This document shows, piece after piece, positions 34,792 through 47,796 of a stretch of 64,000 nucleotides of DNA. Made by a program: the position numbers and the translations under genes. Origin of the DNA: Neonectria sp. B-13. Lineage: Eukaryota > Ascomycota > Sordariomycetes > Hypocreales > Nectriaceae. The DNA lies in assembly GCA_002682825.1 (NCBI GenBank), contig NOKP01000021.1, positions 372,001 to 436,000 of the forward strand, written 5' to 3'. The notes below the pieces were generated by a model, which did no database searches, was not told the origin of the DNA, and worked only from the letters and a program-made list of their open reading frames with translations. Numbering within the stretch: the stretch's first letter is position 1; the number at the start of each line of letters is the position of its first letter.

Positions 34792-36064
34792 TTATGCATC
34801 CTTAACTACCTCAATACAGACCTTGCCAAAGTGTCTCATGCTTTCCAAGTACGTAAAAGCATCACTTGCCTCCTCGAAACCGAAGATTCGATCATCAATC
34901 ACCGGCTTGATATCATTGGCTTCGATAACACGATTCATCTCCAAAAACTGAGACCGAGGTCCCACGTATGCGATGCGCGTGGCACAAAAGCGAAAGAACA
35001 TGTCCAACAGGACTGGTTGTTCCGCAGGTTTGGCCCCGGCGCGCAATCCAACGACGGAGATCAGCCCATCCATTTTCACGGCGCTCAGAGACTGCCAGAG
35101 TTTAGCACGTCAGCAAGAATGATCACGAGTCTGTAACATATTCTCGTACCTGTTTGAAAGTCGCACCACCTCCGATTTCGACCACAAGATCAACGCCTTC
35201 GCCGCTAGGGGTAAGAGCCTTGGCCTGCTCGCCCCAATCCTGCACTACCTTGTAGTTAATGACATGGTCGGCCCCTATCTTTTTAAGTTTCTCGGCCTTC
35301 TTAGCAGAGGATGTAGTCGCAATGACTTTCGCGCCGGCGGCCTTCGCAAACTGCCCGGGGCTAGTCAGCTTTTTATCCTCATCAGTCCGGGCTATGGTCT
35401 TACAAGAATCGCAAAAGTGCTAACACCACCAGTCCCCTGTGTAAGAACCCACTGTCCCGGGAGTAGAGGACGGCCTTGAGCGCCGTACAGAGCGTTCCAT
35501 GCGGTGAGCCCAGCAACCGGTAGCGTACTGCCCTCGATGAAGCTGAGATTGCGTGGCAGAGGAATAATATACTCTTCCGGAACGACGACATACTGCTGGA
35601 GCACACCATTGTAGGCGTTTCCAAGTAGCAGGTTGACGTAATGCGGCTTGATTGGCCCAGATCGGTGTGCCCCGTTCATAACAGTAGTCACCCTGTCCCC
35701 AGGCTGATAATCCTTGATGTTCGATCCAATGGCAAGAACCACGCCGGAGCCATCCGACACGGGAACAACGTTTGGTAAAGCATGCTCATAACATCCCTAG
35801 GTACTTGTTAGCAGGAGCATGAGTGGATAAAAGACTGTGACACACCTTAATGGTCCCAACGTCGTGATAGTTCAGGGAAATGGCATGAACTGATCGGATG
35901 GTTTAGCAGGATACTGGAGAGTAGATTTGAAACAAAGGTTTCTGACCTTTGATCAGAACGTCGTTTTGTCCAAGCTGAGGGATAGGCGCCTCTTGCATCT
36001 CAAGTCCCGAAGGGCCATCGCATCGTTTGACTACCCACTGTGTGGTTGTATTCGGAAGTGGCAT
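34792..36064 (-). CDS. zinc-free MDR oxidoreductase, quinone-reductase type, 5 exons
   Basis: Predicted 351 aa. Exons 36064-35947, 35889-35846, 35796-35404, 35350-35150, 35091-34792; all joins keep frame. The N-terminal GroES-like fold includes LNYHDVGTIKG (the usual LNxxD of the quinone oxidoreductase branch) and SDGSGVVLAIGSN. No catalytic or structural zinc cysteines are present. The nucleotide-binding segment is LTQGTGGVSTFA with AKAAGAKVIATTSSAKKAEK, and the Lys-rich helix after the second strand suggests NADPH. C-terminal block SDAFTYLESMRHFGKVCIEV. It should reduce quinones, enones or similar acceptors in the cytosol. Lying tail-to-tail with a tyrosinase, a role in handling the quinones produced is attractive but unproven. 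Confidence 0.88.
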
Positions 36065-36535
36065 TTATGCGGGAATCAGATATTTGGCATTATGTTGGTC
36101 TAGATTTCTGGGGAGGCGAGCAGTCCTCGATTTAAATAGCTCCCAGATGTCGGCTCTTTGAGAGATTCATGCGGATAAAGCGAACCCCTGTGCTTGGAAC
36201 TTTGGCTCTGCACTTGCCAAGAGTGAGTGTGTAAGTCACATTCTAGTTCTACGCTAATGCAACCTGCTGAGATGTGGGGCAACTGCCGATAGCCTATCAA
36301 GAAAGATGGTCAACCAGAGGATCTCTGCCTTTTGGTCTACCGGTAGCAGTCAATTTAACACAACCAGATGACCAGAGCAGCTGACCAATTACAAGCTCTT
36401 CAGCTCCCGGTAGGACCTCGTCAAAGGCCACGCGTAAAATCTCAGCAAGGTGCATAAAGGTGCAGTTCTCGGACCTTGAACTCTCCACTCTCAAACACCA
36501 GGATTTCAGGAGCTGCTAAATCGTCACTGGCGAAC
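36065..36535. other. divergent promoter region
   Basis: Between the MDR oxidoreductase (minus) and the bZIP gene (plus). The bZIP frame is open back to 36476 but has no ATG before 36536. Confidence 0.5.
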
Positions 36536-37522
36536 ATGGCCATGCAATATCCAGTCGGTGGAGGCCCAGTGGCACCAATCGTGCTAAGCGACATGGCGCA
36601 ACGCAGTGGGATGCGTACTCCTGCTGAGGACTGGACCGGCACGACCAACAGTGCCGAGAGACGCAAGCTACAAAATCGCCTCAACCAGAGGGCTCATTAT
36701 GGTTAGTACTACCTTCTCACGGTGTGTCATATGTACGTCTCGGCATCTGCTTACGTCTGGTATGGACATGTAGACAGAAGGAAAGCGTCTAGACGACAGC
36801 CTGCAGCGAAAACCCCGAATAACAGGAGTGGGCTGTACCATGGCTCTTCAGCAATCATGGATGCTCCGGATGCCGCGGACATACTACCCGATCCTGGAGA
36901 GCCGAAAATGGTGCTGCCTCCAACAGGCGGCTGCACACCTGGATCAGGATGTTTACTGCTTCGCCCAGGTGCCCAAGGCGCTCTCCGCCAGTTCGCCAAA
37001 AAGGCGTATGAAGATTACGTGCTGGGCTGCCCGCAGCCGTGGTATCTGTCAACTCTTATCCAGGTCAACGTCTTCAACGCTCTCGTACGCAACGGTTTTG
37101 TTATGGGCTTCTCGGACCAATGGCAAAGAGTGGGTGCCATGTCGCCCTTCACTAAAAGTGGTCCTGGGCAGTTTTTTACCGAGTCTTGTCCACCAAACCT
37201 TCAACCAACAGCCCTACAGAGGACTTTGCCCCATCATCCTTGGATTGATCTTTTCCCGATTCCCCAGATGAGGGACAACATTCTGCGCGCGTATAGTCGT
37301 CTAGATATGGACGAGCTCTGTGGAGACCTGCTCGATGTTAAACCTGGTTTGGACGGGAAGCCAACCCTTCTAGTCTGGGGAGATCCCTCGGACCCTCGCG
37401 GCTGGGAGGCTAGTCCTTATTTTCTGCGAAAATGGGGTTGGATGCTACGGGGATGTTGGGAGATCCTCCAGGCAACAAATTACTGGCGTCAGAAGCGAGG
37501 ACAAGAGCAGATAGTATTTTAA
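36536..37522 (+). CDS. bZIP-like regulator with DUF3425
   Basis: Predicted 304 aa from exons 36536-36701 and 36774-37522; the intron (GTTAGT...TGTAG, 72 nt) falls inside the basic region. Residues about 35-60 read DWTGTTNSAERRKLQNRLNQ followed by RAHYDRRKASRRQ, the basic region of the fungal bZIP/DUF3425 group (DW...ERRxxQNRLNQRA). No convincing leucine heptads follow, which is common in this group. The C-terminal half is DUF3425: LQPTALQRTLPHHPWIDLFP, MRDNILRA, DELCGDLLDV, LVWGDPSDPRGWEASPYFLR and KWGWMLRGCWEIL. Such proteins regulate secondary metabolism or stress genes. Position suggests links to the divergent oxidoreductase and tyrosinase (inference). Confidence 0.88.
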
Positions 37523-37631
37523 ATTTTAGGCACTAGTGAGATTACTTATGAGCAAATAGTTATAAGAGGAGAAAACATACATAAATTGCTTAAAGATATC
37601 TTATTCTAGGCCAGGAATCATTCCACTAAGC

Positions 37632-40216
37632 TTAGTTATATGGGCCATCAATACCGAAGAGAGGATCCAGAAATAGGAATGAGCCCGAGACCTGGAAATT
37701 GTTAACTATTAAGTCGGGAGGATACGCCATTGCACTCACCATGTCGAACTCGCCAGTTTGAGGGCTCAGCTCAGCAGCCGGGGTTGGCATGAAATCTTTG
37801 TTTCTCTCCTCAACATTGGAAAACTGCCTAGAGCCTCTGACTTCATAATCGAAACTCCTCATAATTTCATCAATATCGAGATTTGTAAGAATGGGATCAA
37901 GGCTGACTTCGTTGTTCTCTTGTGAAGCTTCGTTTGAGTGTAAACGATGTTCCTGAGCATCGGCAGGTAGAAGATGGTGTGCGGCACTGGTAATCTCCAA
38001 TATCTCGATGCCCGGCTGATGCGAGTTGTCCATACTGGATGCATTTCTTAAATTGACATTAAGCCGGTGCATAAGCCCTTTGAGAATTCTAGTCGTTCGT
38101 CGGGGCGCATGACACTTGACCTGGTGCTGTGCCAATACGTCCAAGCAGTTCTGCAGGCACTTGTGTGCTTCTGAATCCGATTTTCTCTGAGCCGCGATGC
38201 GAACATGAATGGTTGCACTGACATACGTGGCGTAGGACACGAAGTAAGGTGCTGTCGTCATGCAAAAGGACTGTTGGTACAGCTGAAGGATCCTGTAAAT
38301 CTCCAGCGCCGCGGTGGCACAGATGCCGAACGCATCGCTTGCGGCCGACGTCGACACTGACTGGAGATGACCATCGGAAACAAATGGGCGATGTAGCAGA
38401 ATGACAAGGGAGTTGTACATGGAGCTAAGAAATTAAATCAGGCTGAGCCATCTCAAGTGAAGGATGGAAGTCAACTTACAGAAGGGACAGTGTATGGGGA
38501 AGAATTGTGGAAGACGTAGGGTTGTCAAGCTGCACTGACAGATGAGTGGGTAGCGCATCTCGCCAATGCTTCAACTCATCATAAAGAATACTTGAAATTT
38601 GCAGCAAATCCACTGGGTCTTTGGACAAACTTCGTTCGGCGTAAAGGTTGCAAAGTATTCGGTCCATGATGATGCCGAGTTTACAGAGTTGCTCAAAAGT
38701 CGAAACGTTGTATGTCGGATAGTCTAGCTGTTTTAAGTTCAATGAATAAGTGAGCGTGTGAAATGGCTCAAGTTCTTCGTATTCGTCCAGGAATTTTATT
38801 GGCACGCGATTGTCAATTTCACGTAGCCGCGCAGGCCGGCCTTGGTAAATGGACTGGACCTTGTCCAGAACTATGTCACTTGATCAGTAAAGACTGTAGT
38901 AAACCTTGTTGATGGGAGGAGTAGTACTGAAAGCAGACCAGAAAACTCGCCGATGGACCTCTAGATCCTCTGGACAGTAAGGTTTAGCTGAGCGTGGGTT
39001 CGAGCCTTCAATATGAATTCCGAGGTCCACGATCATATTTATGGCGATTCCCAGGTAATGCCAAGCTAGACTCCTCTCATCACACCATGACAAAAGAGTG
39101 TCTGATATGACGAGAAGTGCCTGGATTGTGGTGATATCGCTCTTAAACAGTATCTGCGAGCCAGAGCTATGCAGAAACTGCTCGAATTTCCGTCGAAACG
39201 ACTGTCCTGCCGCCTCGCTTTCGCTGGCATCGTTGGAGCATTTCGCAGCCGGCAAGTACCTTGACGCTGAAAATAGAACAGCGTTCAGCAGGAACTTGGA
39301 GAAATATGGTCCATTGCAAGCCATGTCTCGCATGAAGACAGGCCTATAAACGAAGCTGCCTGAATAGTGCTGGCGATTCCAGAAGATTGACAGAAGTTGT
39401 ATGCTAAGGTCGGAATCGGTTTCGTCAAAGTCAAGCTTCCCGTGCTTGAGATTAATCAACTCTAGTTGGCCTGTGATTTCCGATTAGTTCTAATGTTCGA
39501 ATATGCCCCCTTTATCTCGTCCCCTTTTTCATGACATACGTTGCCTTGTAGTGGCTGCCAGCAGCTGGTCCTTTGCGTGATTATCAGCAATTTGGCCAGG
39601 ACTATGACCTTCTAAACTGGGCGATTCTTCGTCAAACATTGCACTTGAAGGGCCATGAAAATGACCCTCGGGGGCGATGACAGAATAGCGTTGTCTCCTG
39701 GCAGGGGTGGATGGTAAGGGCAGCAGCCCGTCTGAAGGCGGCGATGGTGGCAGTCCAGAGCCCCCATTATTGGCCAAGGGGGTATTGGCCTGTTCGGATG
39801 CTGGAGATGGATCCTCTGGAGCCTCATCTTGAGTTGGCGAGTGTGGTATGTTCCCAACACTTAATGGCGAGTCTTGCTGGCATAAGGACTCACGGAGACG
39901 CGCGTTCTCTTCCTCGAGGTAGCGAATGCGGGCGTTCGATGGCCTGAATAGATATGAGTATCACTATACCGTACTAGTAACAAGATAATACTGACCTTGC
40001 TTGCTTCACCCTCTTAGCGTACGTGCAATCCTGGCCTCGCAACTCACAGTTCTCACACCGCGGTCGGGCATTGTCGCATCCTAGCTACTATTTGTCAGCC
40101 AGGCAATAACATATTGGGCCTGAGAGCAGAAGTACCTTTCTACCTCTACAAAAATCACAAGCAATTAAACTTCGATCCCGTCGCCTGCGAGCCAGGGCGG
40201 GCGATTCGGCTGGCAT
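37632..40216 (-). CDS. Zn2Cys6 transcription factor, 6 or 7 exons
   Basis: Predicted 766 aa (750 if the last possible intron is removed). Exons 40216-40136, 40084-39996, 39943-39540, 39470-38928, 38870-38480, 38424-37632. The zinc cluster is split by intron 1: LIACDFCRGRK joined to LGCDNARPRCENCELRGQDC restores all six Cys. A short coiled coil (IRYLEEENARLRESL) and a Pro/Ser-rich linker follow. The fungal-specific domain starts near residue 200 (FWNRQHYSGSFVYRPVF, DLGIHIEGSNP, HRRVFWSAF). A GTGAGT...TTCCAG segment of 48 nt near 37740-37697 is in frame whether or not it is spliced. Divergent neighbours on the other side are a TIM-barrel epimerase and a hydrolase, possible targets. Confidence 0.87.
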
Positions 40217-40590
40217 GATTTCTCAGGATACCGAGTGGGGAGATGACGGAAGTTCACAGTCCGTGGGTGTCGTTGTGGATGTCCAAGGATTAGAACATCC
40301 CGCTGACGCAACGGGACACTGGCTCCGTAAAGACACAAAGACGCTAATAACGTAAGCGGATTGGAATGGTCCGCTAAGTTGGCGGGACGGAACTCGACAG
40401 TGCGGCCCCCACGTCACCTCTTAGACCAAGCGACAGCCAATTTTAGGATCCGTCTTGCTTCATTATGCAGCCTGTCATTCGAGGCTAATCTTGGAAAGGT
40501 ACAAATACGTTGTTTACAAATTTTGTATCTCTATTTTCCTATGCATCCAAAGTTCCTTCCTGCAGGAGTGTCTAACAAAGATCTTTCGGC
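40217..40590. other. intergenic, promoter of the Zn2Cys6 gene
   Basis: 374 bases between the start of the regulator and the 3' end of the epimerase gene; no coding frame supported. Confidence 0.5.
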
Positions 40591-41490
40591 TCACTTGTCT
40601 CCGCCCAAGAGGGGCAACAAAGTCTCAGCAGATCGCTTTAGAAGGTCTGTGTAGTAGTAGTCAGAGAGCAGCCCCGAGCCGTGATCAATGATGAACTGAA
40701 GATGATCTGGAGCCACATCTACCGCATCTGACTCCAACTGCCTTCTCCCATAGTTTCCCAACGGCGTGCGATCAATTGGCGGCATGAACTCGACCGCAAG
40801 GCCTCCGTCATAGCCCACTTCGATTAAAACGGATATGATCTGAGACCAGTCGAACGCTCCGTCTCCAGCGGCGAGGCGGTTGTGGTCCGCCACATGAAAA
40901 TCGACGATGCGAGAGCCACAAGCTCGAATCGCTGCAATCATGTCCTTCTCTTCAAAGGCCAAGTGAAACGGATCAAACCCAACTCCACAATCGAACCCAA
41001 CTTCGTCGGCAAGAGCGAGGGCCTGGTCGGACCGATTGAGGAAGTATGTCTCGAACCTATTCAAAGGTTCCAGCCCAACCCTGATGCCTCTATCCTTCGC
41101 AAACGACGCGACCTCCCGTAGTCCCTCCACGGCCCATCTCCATTCATTCTCAGGCGTAGATGTGGCGACAATCTTGCCCACCTTTCCAGGCACGATCGTA
41201 ACAATTTGTCCACCAAGCTGAGCTGACAGATCCACCACATCTTTCATGTACTGAACAGTGTCTTTTCGCTGCTGAGAATCAGACGCAATCAAATCCCGAT
41301 TACCATGTTGTATGGTGACCGTGCCCCAACACTTGATCCGATACTTCTCCAGCAGCTGACGTGTCTCGTGGACAGAGTAGAGACTTGGTTCTCCAGCCAA
41401 TTCAATACTGGAATATCCCATCAGGCTAAGACGCTTGAGTGTGACTTCGAGCGCCTCTGGGCGCATCCATGTATGAGCGGAAAGATGCAT
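40591..41490 (-). CDS. sugar-phosphate isomerase/epimerase-type TIM barrel
   Basis: A 299-residue single-exon protein of the AP-endonuclease-2 / xylose-isomerase-like superfamily. The metal ligands of D-tagatose/ketose 3-epimerases can be placed: Glu141 (GLEPLNRFE), Asp173 (GVGFDPFHL), His199 (FHVADHNR) and Glu234 (AVEFMPP). The HVADHNR...GDGAFDW string corresponds to the substrate-binding segment of that family. Length is normal and the ATG begins directly at strand 1 (HLSAHTW). It should interconvert keto-sugars, or a related polyol or inosose, in the cytosol. It is divergent from the alpha/beta hydrolase (370-base gap) and next to a Zn2Cys6 regulator, suggesting a small catabolic gene group. 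Confidence 0.88.
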   Translation of the reverse strand: MHLSAHTWMRPEALEVTLKRLSLMGYSSIELAGEPSLYSVHETRQLLEKYRIKCWGTVTIQHGNRDLIASDSQQRKDTVQYMKDVVDLSAQLGGQIVTIVPGKVGKIVATSTPENEWRWAVEGLREVASFAKDRGIRVGLEPLNRFETYFLNRSDQALALADEVGFDCGVGFDPFHLAFEEKDMIAAIRACGSRIVDFHVADHNRLAAGDGAFDWSQIISVLIEVGYDGGLAVEFMPPIDRTPLGNYGRRQLESDAVDVAPDHLQFIIDHGSGLLSDYYYTDLLKRSAETLLPLLGGDK

Positions 41491-41860
41491 GGCGATAGAC
41501 GATGCGCTGAAGAGACGAAGTTATTGGAGTAAGTGAAGTGATGAGGAATATGCCAAGAGTAAAGGCTGGAGAAATATAAACAAAATGAGCAAGCCTCAAC
41601 GGAAGCCAATGTTCCGACTTAAAGGGTGCTTGGAAATCAACGTAATGGGTGCGACAGTAATAATCGGGTTGTCTCGCGGACCATTAGCATCCGATGAAGC
41701 GATTATGTGATTCGACGGATCATCTCAATCCGCGCCTTCACGAATGGCAAACATATATCATGTCTTCAATATCCTCGACATCTTCAATTTCTGCAATTAA
41801 TTAACCATTCTTCAACATCATAGTCCCGTTGTTCCATCAATCCTCAGGAATCATAACGCA
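41491..41860. other. divergent promoter, epimerase and hydrolase
   Basis: 370 bases that must contain both promoters; a GC-poor pyrimidine-rich run precedes the hydrolase ATG. No factor site can be named with confidence. Confidence 0.45.
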
Positions 41861-42953
41861 ATGGATATTTCTTGGCCAGATGAGTCCATCTTTGATCCCT
41901 TCAAGGTTTCTGAGCACACGTAAGGATATCGAGCAGAACACTTTGGGTGAACTTGTCATTGACAACTGCAGTTACAAAACCGTGTCTTCGCACGAAATCA
42001 AATGTGCCGTATTGATCTCCAAGACTCTCAAGCCGGGTCTTCATCCCGTCATCGTCAACTTTCATGGGGGCTTTATGGTCACTGGGCACTCCCTGTTTGC
42101 TCCATTCTTCCCACCGTCTGCTATCCCACTGGCACTTGAGAACTCCGGCATAATTGTCTCTGCCGACTATCGGCTGTTGCCTTCAGAAAATGGTATAGCA
42201 GATGTACTCGAAGACTTGGAAGACTTTTGGCAGTGGACCAAGTTGGAACTGCCTCGAGTTTTGGAACAGGTTGCCCCTGGGCATCTGATTGACTTCTCCA
42301 AGGTACTGGTGGTTGGTGGCTCTGCCGGTGGATATTGCGCCGCGCAGGTCGCACTGTCCCATCCGGACGATATCTCGGCACTTGCCATTATCTACCCGTT
42401 CCTCGATGCCAAAGACAGGCTGTATCTGGAGGGACCGGCCAAAGGAGAGCCTACTGTTCTCCGATACCCCTTGGATGAGATGCCATCAGTTCCAGATACC
42501 ATCGTCTGGATCGAAGAAAATATGAAGACTGTGACATCGAAGGGCGGGTTTGGGAGGACTATGTTCGCTACTTCTGCTTGTCAAAACGGCTTCTTCGCAT
42601 CGCAGATTTTCGACAACAAAAACATGGATCTGGACGCTTTTCTTCCTTTGGAAAGAATCAAGGCTGGAGCCAAGTTGCCTCCGACAGTGTAAGAAACCCC
42701 CCGATTTGGTACAACATTATCCGAAGCTAATTGTATTAGGTGGTTGATGCATGGTGACGATGATTCTACGGTGCCTATTAGAGGATCTCATGAGTTTGCG
42801 AAGATCCTGCAGGAGAAGCTTCCCGAAACAACTCTACGCTTTGACATATGTCCTGGTCAAGATCATGCTTTTGACTACGACGAGAAGAAGTGGAATGCCC
42901 TTGCCCCGGCAGCGCTGAGCTTTGTCCGGGACGGTTGGTTGGGACATGAGTGA
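41861..42953 (+). CDS. alpha/beta hydrolase (esterase/peptidase-like), 3 exons
   Basis: Predicted 329 aa. Exons 41861-41919, 41972-42688, 42740-42953. The long unspliced frame lacks a proper ATG. Splicing GTAAGG...CTGCAG (52 nt) joins MDISWPDESIFDPFKVSEHT to YKTVSSHEIKCAVLISK, the usual N-terminal strand order of this family. The second intron (GTAAGA...TATTAG) joins PPTV to WLMHGDDDS. Catalytic features: oxyanion loop FHGGF (50-54), nucleophile Ser137 in GGSAGGY, Asp in HGDDDSTVP and His in GQDHAFD. No signal peptide, so cytosolic. Substrate unknown; the divergent epimerase suggests a shared pathway, for example removal of an acyl or lactone group from a sugar derivative (inference). Confidence 0.87.
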
Positions 42954-43708
42954 GGGACCACGTTCAGCGAGGCCAGATGGAAACTGTTTGTACCAAGGAG
43001 GAATGAGAACTACATTAGACGCAGTAGCAATAAAATTTGAGACGAACCGCTTTGTACGGAGTGTAACTGGTAGCTCGTGACTGTCTCGACTATACCTTTG
43101 AAATAACTCACAACAATCACAAAAAGGCTATGAGAGTGGAGTTCGAACAACTTCATCTAGGGTATAAATTACCCAGCCCATAGGTACCTATAGGTAGTCT
43201 AAAGGGTTTTAAAAGGCTTAATTAAGACTATTTTTTATTAAATATATAAAGAATAAGCTTTTAATTATTATTATAATTACTTAGATTTAAAATAAATAGC
43301 TTATTTAAACTTTTATTAAGAGAATAGGTTTAAGATGGGTAGTTTTTTTAACCTATAGGTACCTAGATAATTTCCTAGGTACTTACGCTAAGAGCCTGGG
43401 TACCTATGGGTAAAAAGAATTACCTACAGTGGGTAAATGGGTCAAATGGGCCTAACCCACGCTGGGTACCCACGGGTATTTTATGCCTTAACTTCATCCT
43501 GTTGTCAAGGCATTTGTAAGCCGGGGAGCGGAGTTCGAACTACTTCACCCTGTTGTTGCATTTGTAAGCCGGAGAGCTTCAAGCCCCGACTCCGCAGTCG
43601 TCAGCCGATCGTCAGCCCAGAGGATATTGGATTGCTTCGGGTTGCGGGGGCCTCGGGCTAACATGTCCGACCTAGATGAGATCATGGAAAACAGCAAAGA
43701 CTGGTACC
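42954..43708. other. intergenic with AT-rich insert
   Basis: Contains the AT-rich, GGTACCTA-bearing segment described separately and the duplicated flanks; no coding frame. Confidence 0.5.
43134..43574. repeat. AT-rich degenerate element with repeated flanks
   Basis: 43200-43340 is almost pure A/T. It is bordered by GGTACCTATAGGTA and GGGTACCTATGGGTA-type strings (43181-43440). GAGTGGAGTTCGAACAACTT at about 43134 recurs as GAGCGGAGTTCGAACTACTT at about 43525. A tandem pair built on CTGTTGT...GCATTTGTAAGCCGG lies at 43498-43523 and 43549-43574. It looks like a decayed repeat or insertion with duplicated flanks. Confidence 0.55.
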
Positions 43709-43716
43709 TTATAAAG
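43709..43716 (+). promoter_or_regulatory. TATA box of the NmrA-like gene
   Basis: TTATAAAG about 95 bases upstream of the ATG at 43806. Confidence 0.5.
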
Positions 43717-43805
43717 CAACGGCACTTGCATCAAACTCACAACGATGAAAAAGAAAGAAGCACGTTATCATCCAACTAGAAGCTTGTGACAGCTCATCAG
43801 TTGCA

Positions 43806-44856
43806 ATGAGTCTTCCAATTCTCACAGTGTGTGGTGCCCTCGGTCGACAGGGTGCCAGCGTTATCTCGTCGTTCACTTCAGATACAGCATCTCAGTATCA
43901 TATACGAGCCCTTACTTCCAACGTCGACAGTCCTGCAGCTACGGAGCTAGCATCCAAGCCGAATATCAGCGTCGTCGCTGTCGATCTCAACTCTCTTGAC
44001 AGCATTGTGACGGCATTCGAAGGCTCGTCTCTCATTTTTGCAAACACGGTTTTCTCACCTACTGTACTTTTCGAGTCAGGCGCAGCGGTCGCGCAGGAGG
44101 TCGAGGCAAGCCATGGATTAAACATTGCAAAAGCAGCCTCCAAGACACTATCTTTGAAGCACTTGGTTTGGTCGACTCTACCGGATGCGCTCTCCGAGAC
44201 TGAAGGGAAACTCAATGTTCCTCACTTCCAATCGAAAATCCCAGCAGAGCGGTATATCCAGAGTTCTGAGAGTGGTTTGGCGAACAAGGCCACCTTTCTT
44301 CGTGTTGGCATGTACGGATCCATGGTCACGAACGCTCCTTATACTCCTATCAATGTAGTATGTTCAAAATATTGATTATACCCTCAGCCTAGTTTAAACA
44401 GACTACTGATTAAAGCAGGAGGCAGCCAATGCTCGACTACTAATACTGCCGCTTTCTCCCGACATTGCAATCCCTTTTGTTGGCGACGAGGCTTTGAACG
44501 TCGGCCTCTTTGCGAAAGCCATCTTTTCCCAACCAGAAAAGACAATTGGCCGTTACGTGAATGGAACAGCTGAACTTTTGTCTGCCCGAGAATGGGCAAA
44601 GAGCATGGAGAAGGCTCTGAAGCGCCGAGGCAAGGAAACCCGGGTCATTTTTATTGGATCCACCCTTGGCGAGTTTGAGGAACTCTGGGGCATATTAGGC
44701 ACTGAGATCGGATTGATGTTGAAATACTTCAACGATTATGGCGAGGGTAGCTACGATGTGGGCGTAGACGGTAATCAGTTTGTAACGGCACAGGAACTGG
44801 GGATTGCAGGCCTCTTACGAAGCACCGAGGACGCTGCGGCTCAGTTCGAGTGGTAA
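43806..44856 (+). CDS. NmrA-like NAD(P)-binding protein, 2 exons
   Basis: Predicted 329 aa from exons 43806-44357 and 44419-44856 (intron GTATGT...AAGCAG, 61 nt). The N-terminal dinucleotide-binding loop is VCGALGRQGASVI with the basic LTS/R patch after strand 2 (IRALTSN), the atypical short-chain dehydrogenase form of the NmrA family. LVWSTLPDA, with no YxxxK active pair, follows. The closest general relatives sense NAD(P) redox state and bind transcription factors (Aspergillus NmrA binds AreA), while others are quinone or flavonoid reductases. Length is normal. Function here is uncertain between redox sensor and reductase. Confidence 0.87.
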
Positions 44857-45273
44857 CATATTCTCTCGATTGTATGACTGATGAGAGTAAGAAGCCTGAT
44901 CCATAACTATGCGGCTTGAGATGGAAACTAACTTCATACTTTAGTACTTACAAAGTATTTACATTCATGTACTTTCTTATCGCATTATTTACTGCGACTC
45001 ATCAACAGGGAGAATCTTTAGCTTTTCGATATGCGTCAGCTTTTCAGCTCCGTCAGCTATGCTTAGTCAAACCTCCGCAGATACCGCAATGTTATGAATA
45101 ATTGGTTAATTTGGTTCAATAGCTAGCTAACTAAATCCAAAAAACCCAACAGGTTAAACCCAGTATTTTAAACAGCAAGTTAAAGGTGGGAAAACCTCTG
45201 ACGGTGACAAACCCACGATAACAGAGCACAGTAGCGACCTTCCAATGAAATAGAATAACACAATATTATCCCG
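44857..45273. other. intergenic between convergent genes
   Basis: AT-rich 3' flank region. The sequence after the homocitrate-synthase-like stop shows no continuation of that family's C-terminal region in any minus-strand frame. Confidence 0.5.
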
Positions 45274-46737
<1,464 letters not shown>

Positions 46738-47796
46738 TGTCCTAGCATTCGATGAGACTCGGCCCACAAAATTTCTAAGTGTGTTTGTGTGGTGTGGTGT
46801 GTGTGTGTTGGACTAACGGAGAGTCTAGAATTATTAGGGGCGAGATGCAGCCTTTTAACCGATTCTTGGTGACTCAGGAAGCGATGAAGAGTCTTTCCGA
46901 AGTTCGGGGTCCCCGCACTTGGCAGCACAGGACTGTTCCACAAGACGCAGCTCTGTGGAGTAGGCGTCGGGATTCGACATTTTATTCCTGAGCTCTGTCC
47001 AATGCTTGAGCTTGGTACGGCTCTGCCCAAGTCGCCTCCGGACTTTGATGCGCTACCGGACCCCTGAAAATTTTCTGACCACTTGACATTTCTAAGCCCG
47101 AGGACAGTTCCTACCTCAGGCAATTTCAAAACACTTGGCTATTGCTGTATAAGGATTTCGGGAATTGCCAACGCATGCAACAAACAACTGTATGTTCTCC
47201 GTGTATTTGTTGTCTAAGAGTCAATTCCAACATCGCGAAAGCCAATAGTAGGCTGATGACGTACAGGCCCCACTCATCAAGGCCTGACGCTCTTACATAA
47301 CACCCGCATGCACCCCACCAGCAACTGTCCCACGGACAAATGGCTCCTGTGCCGGAGCGGCAAATATTGGTGACTACTTCGTACCGACCTCGCCAGAGGA
47401 GGCGTGAATCTAGGAGAAAGCATTAACGGCATCACAATACGCTAGGTGGGAGATCTAATTCATTCTCTTCCATCATATGATATAGTTATCTTCACCCAGA
47501 TAGCAAACGATTAGAACAATCTGGATATACGCCAAGATGTGCCTTGTTATTTACCGAAATAAATCCCTCAAGCAGCTGACTGCAGCTGGCATCGCAACAA
47601 TTAAAACGCTCAAGTTACAAAGACAAAGTAGATACAGTCTCAATTGAGTGTTCGCAAATACATAGATCTAAGGCAGCTGCGAGCACTGTCGTTAGAACGC
47701 AATGCCTATGGCTTGTGGGCGGTCTTTGTCTTATTTAGTTGGCACAGGGTAACTTTCGCAATTGCCTCTGCCGACTTCGATTTGTGGCCCAATTGT
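46738..47796. other. intergenic upstream of the homocitrate-synthase-like gene
   Basis: Starts with a GTGTGTGTTG-type run at about 46793-46812 on the plus strand. No supported gene. Confidence 0.45.

Noticed and set aside
41829..41971. Unspliced N-terminus for the alpha/beta hydrolase beginning at 41829
   Set aside because: It starts at TTG and lacks the conserved strand; splicing 41920-41971 from the ATG at 41861 restores the family N-terminus.
43520..43545. Possible tRNA T-arm (GGAGTTCGAACTAC)
   Set aside because: No acceptor stem, D-arm or anticodon arm can be folded around it, and the string is part of a local repeat.
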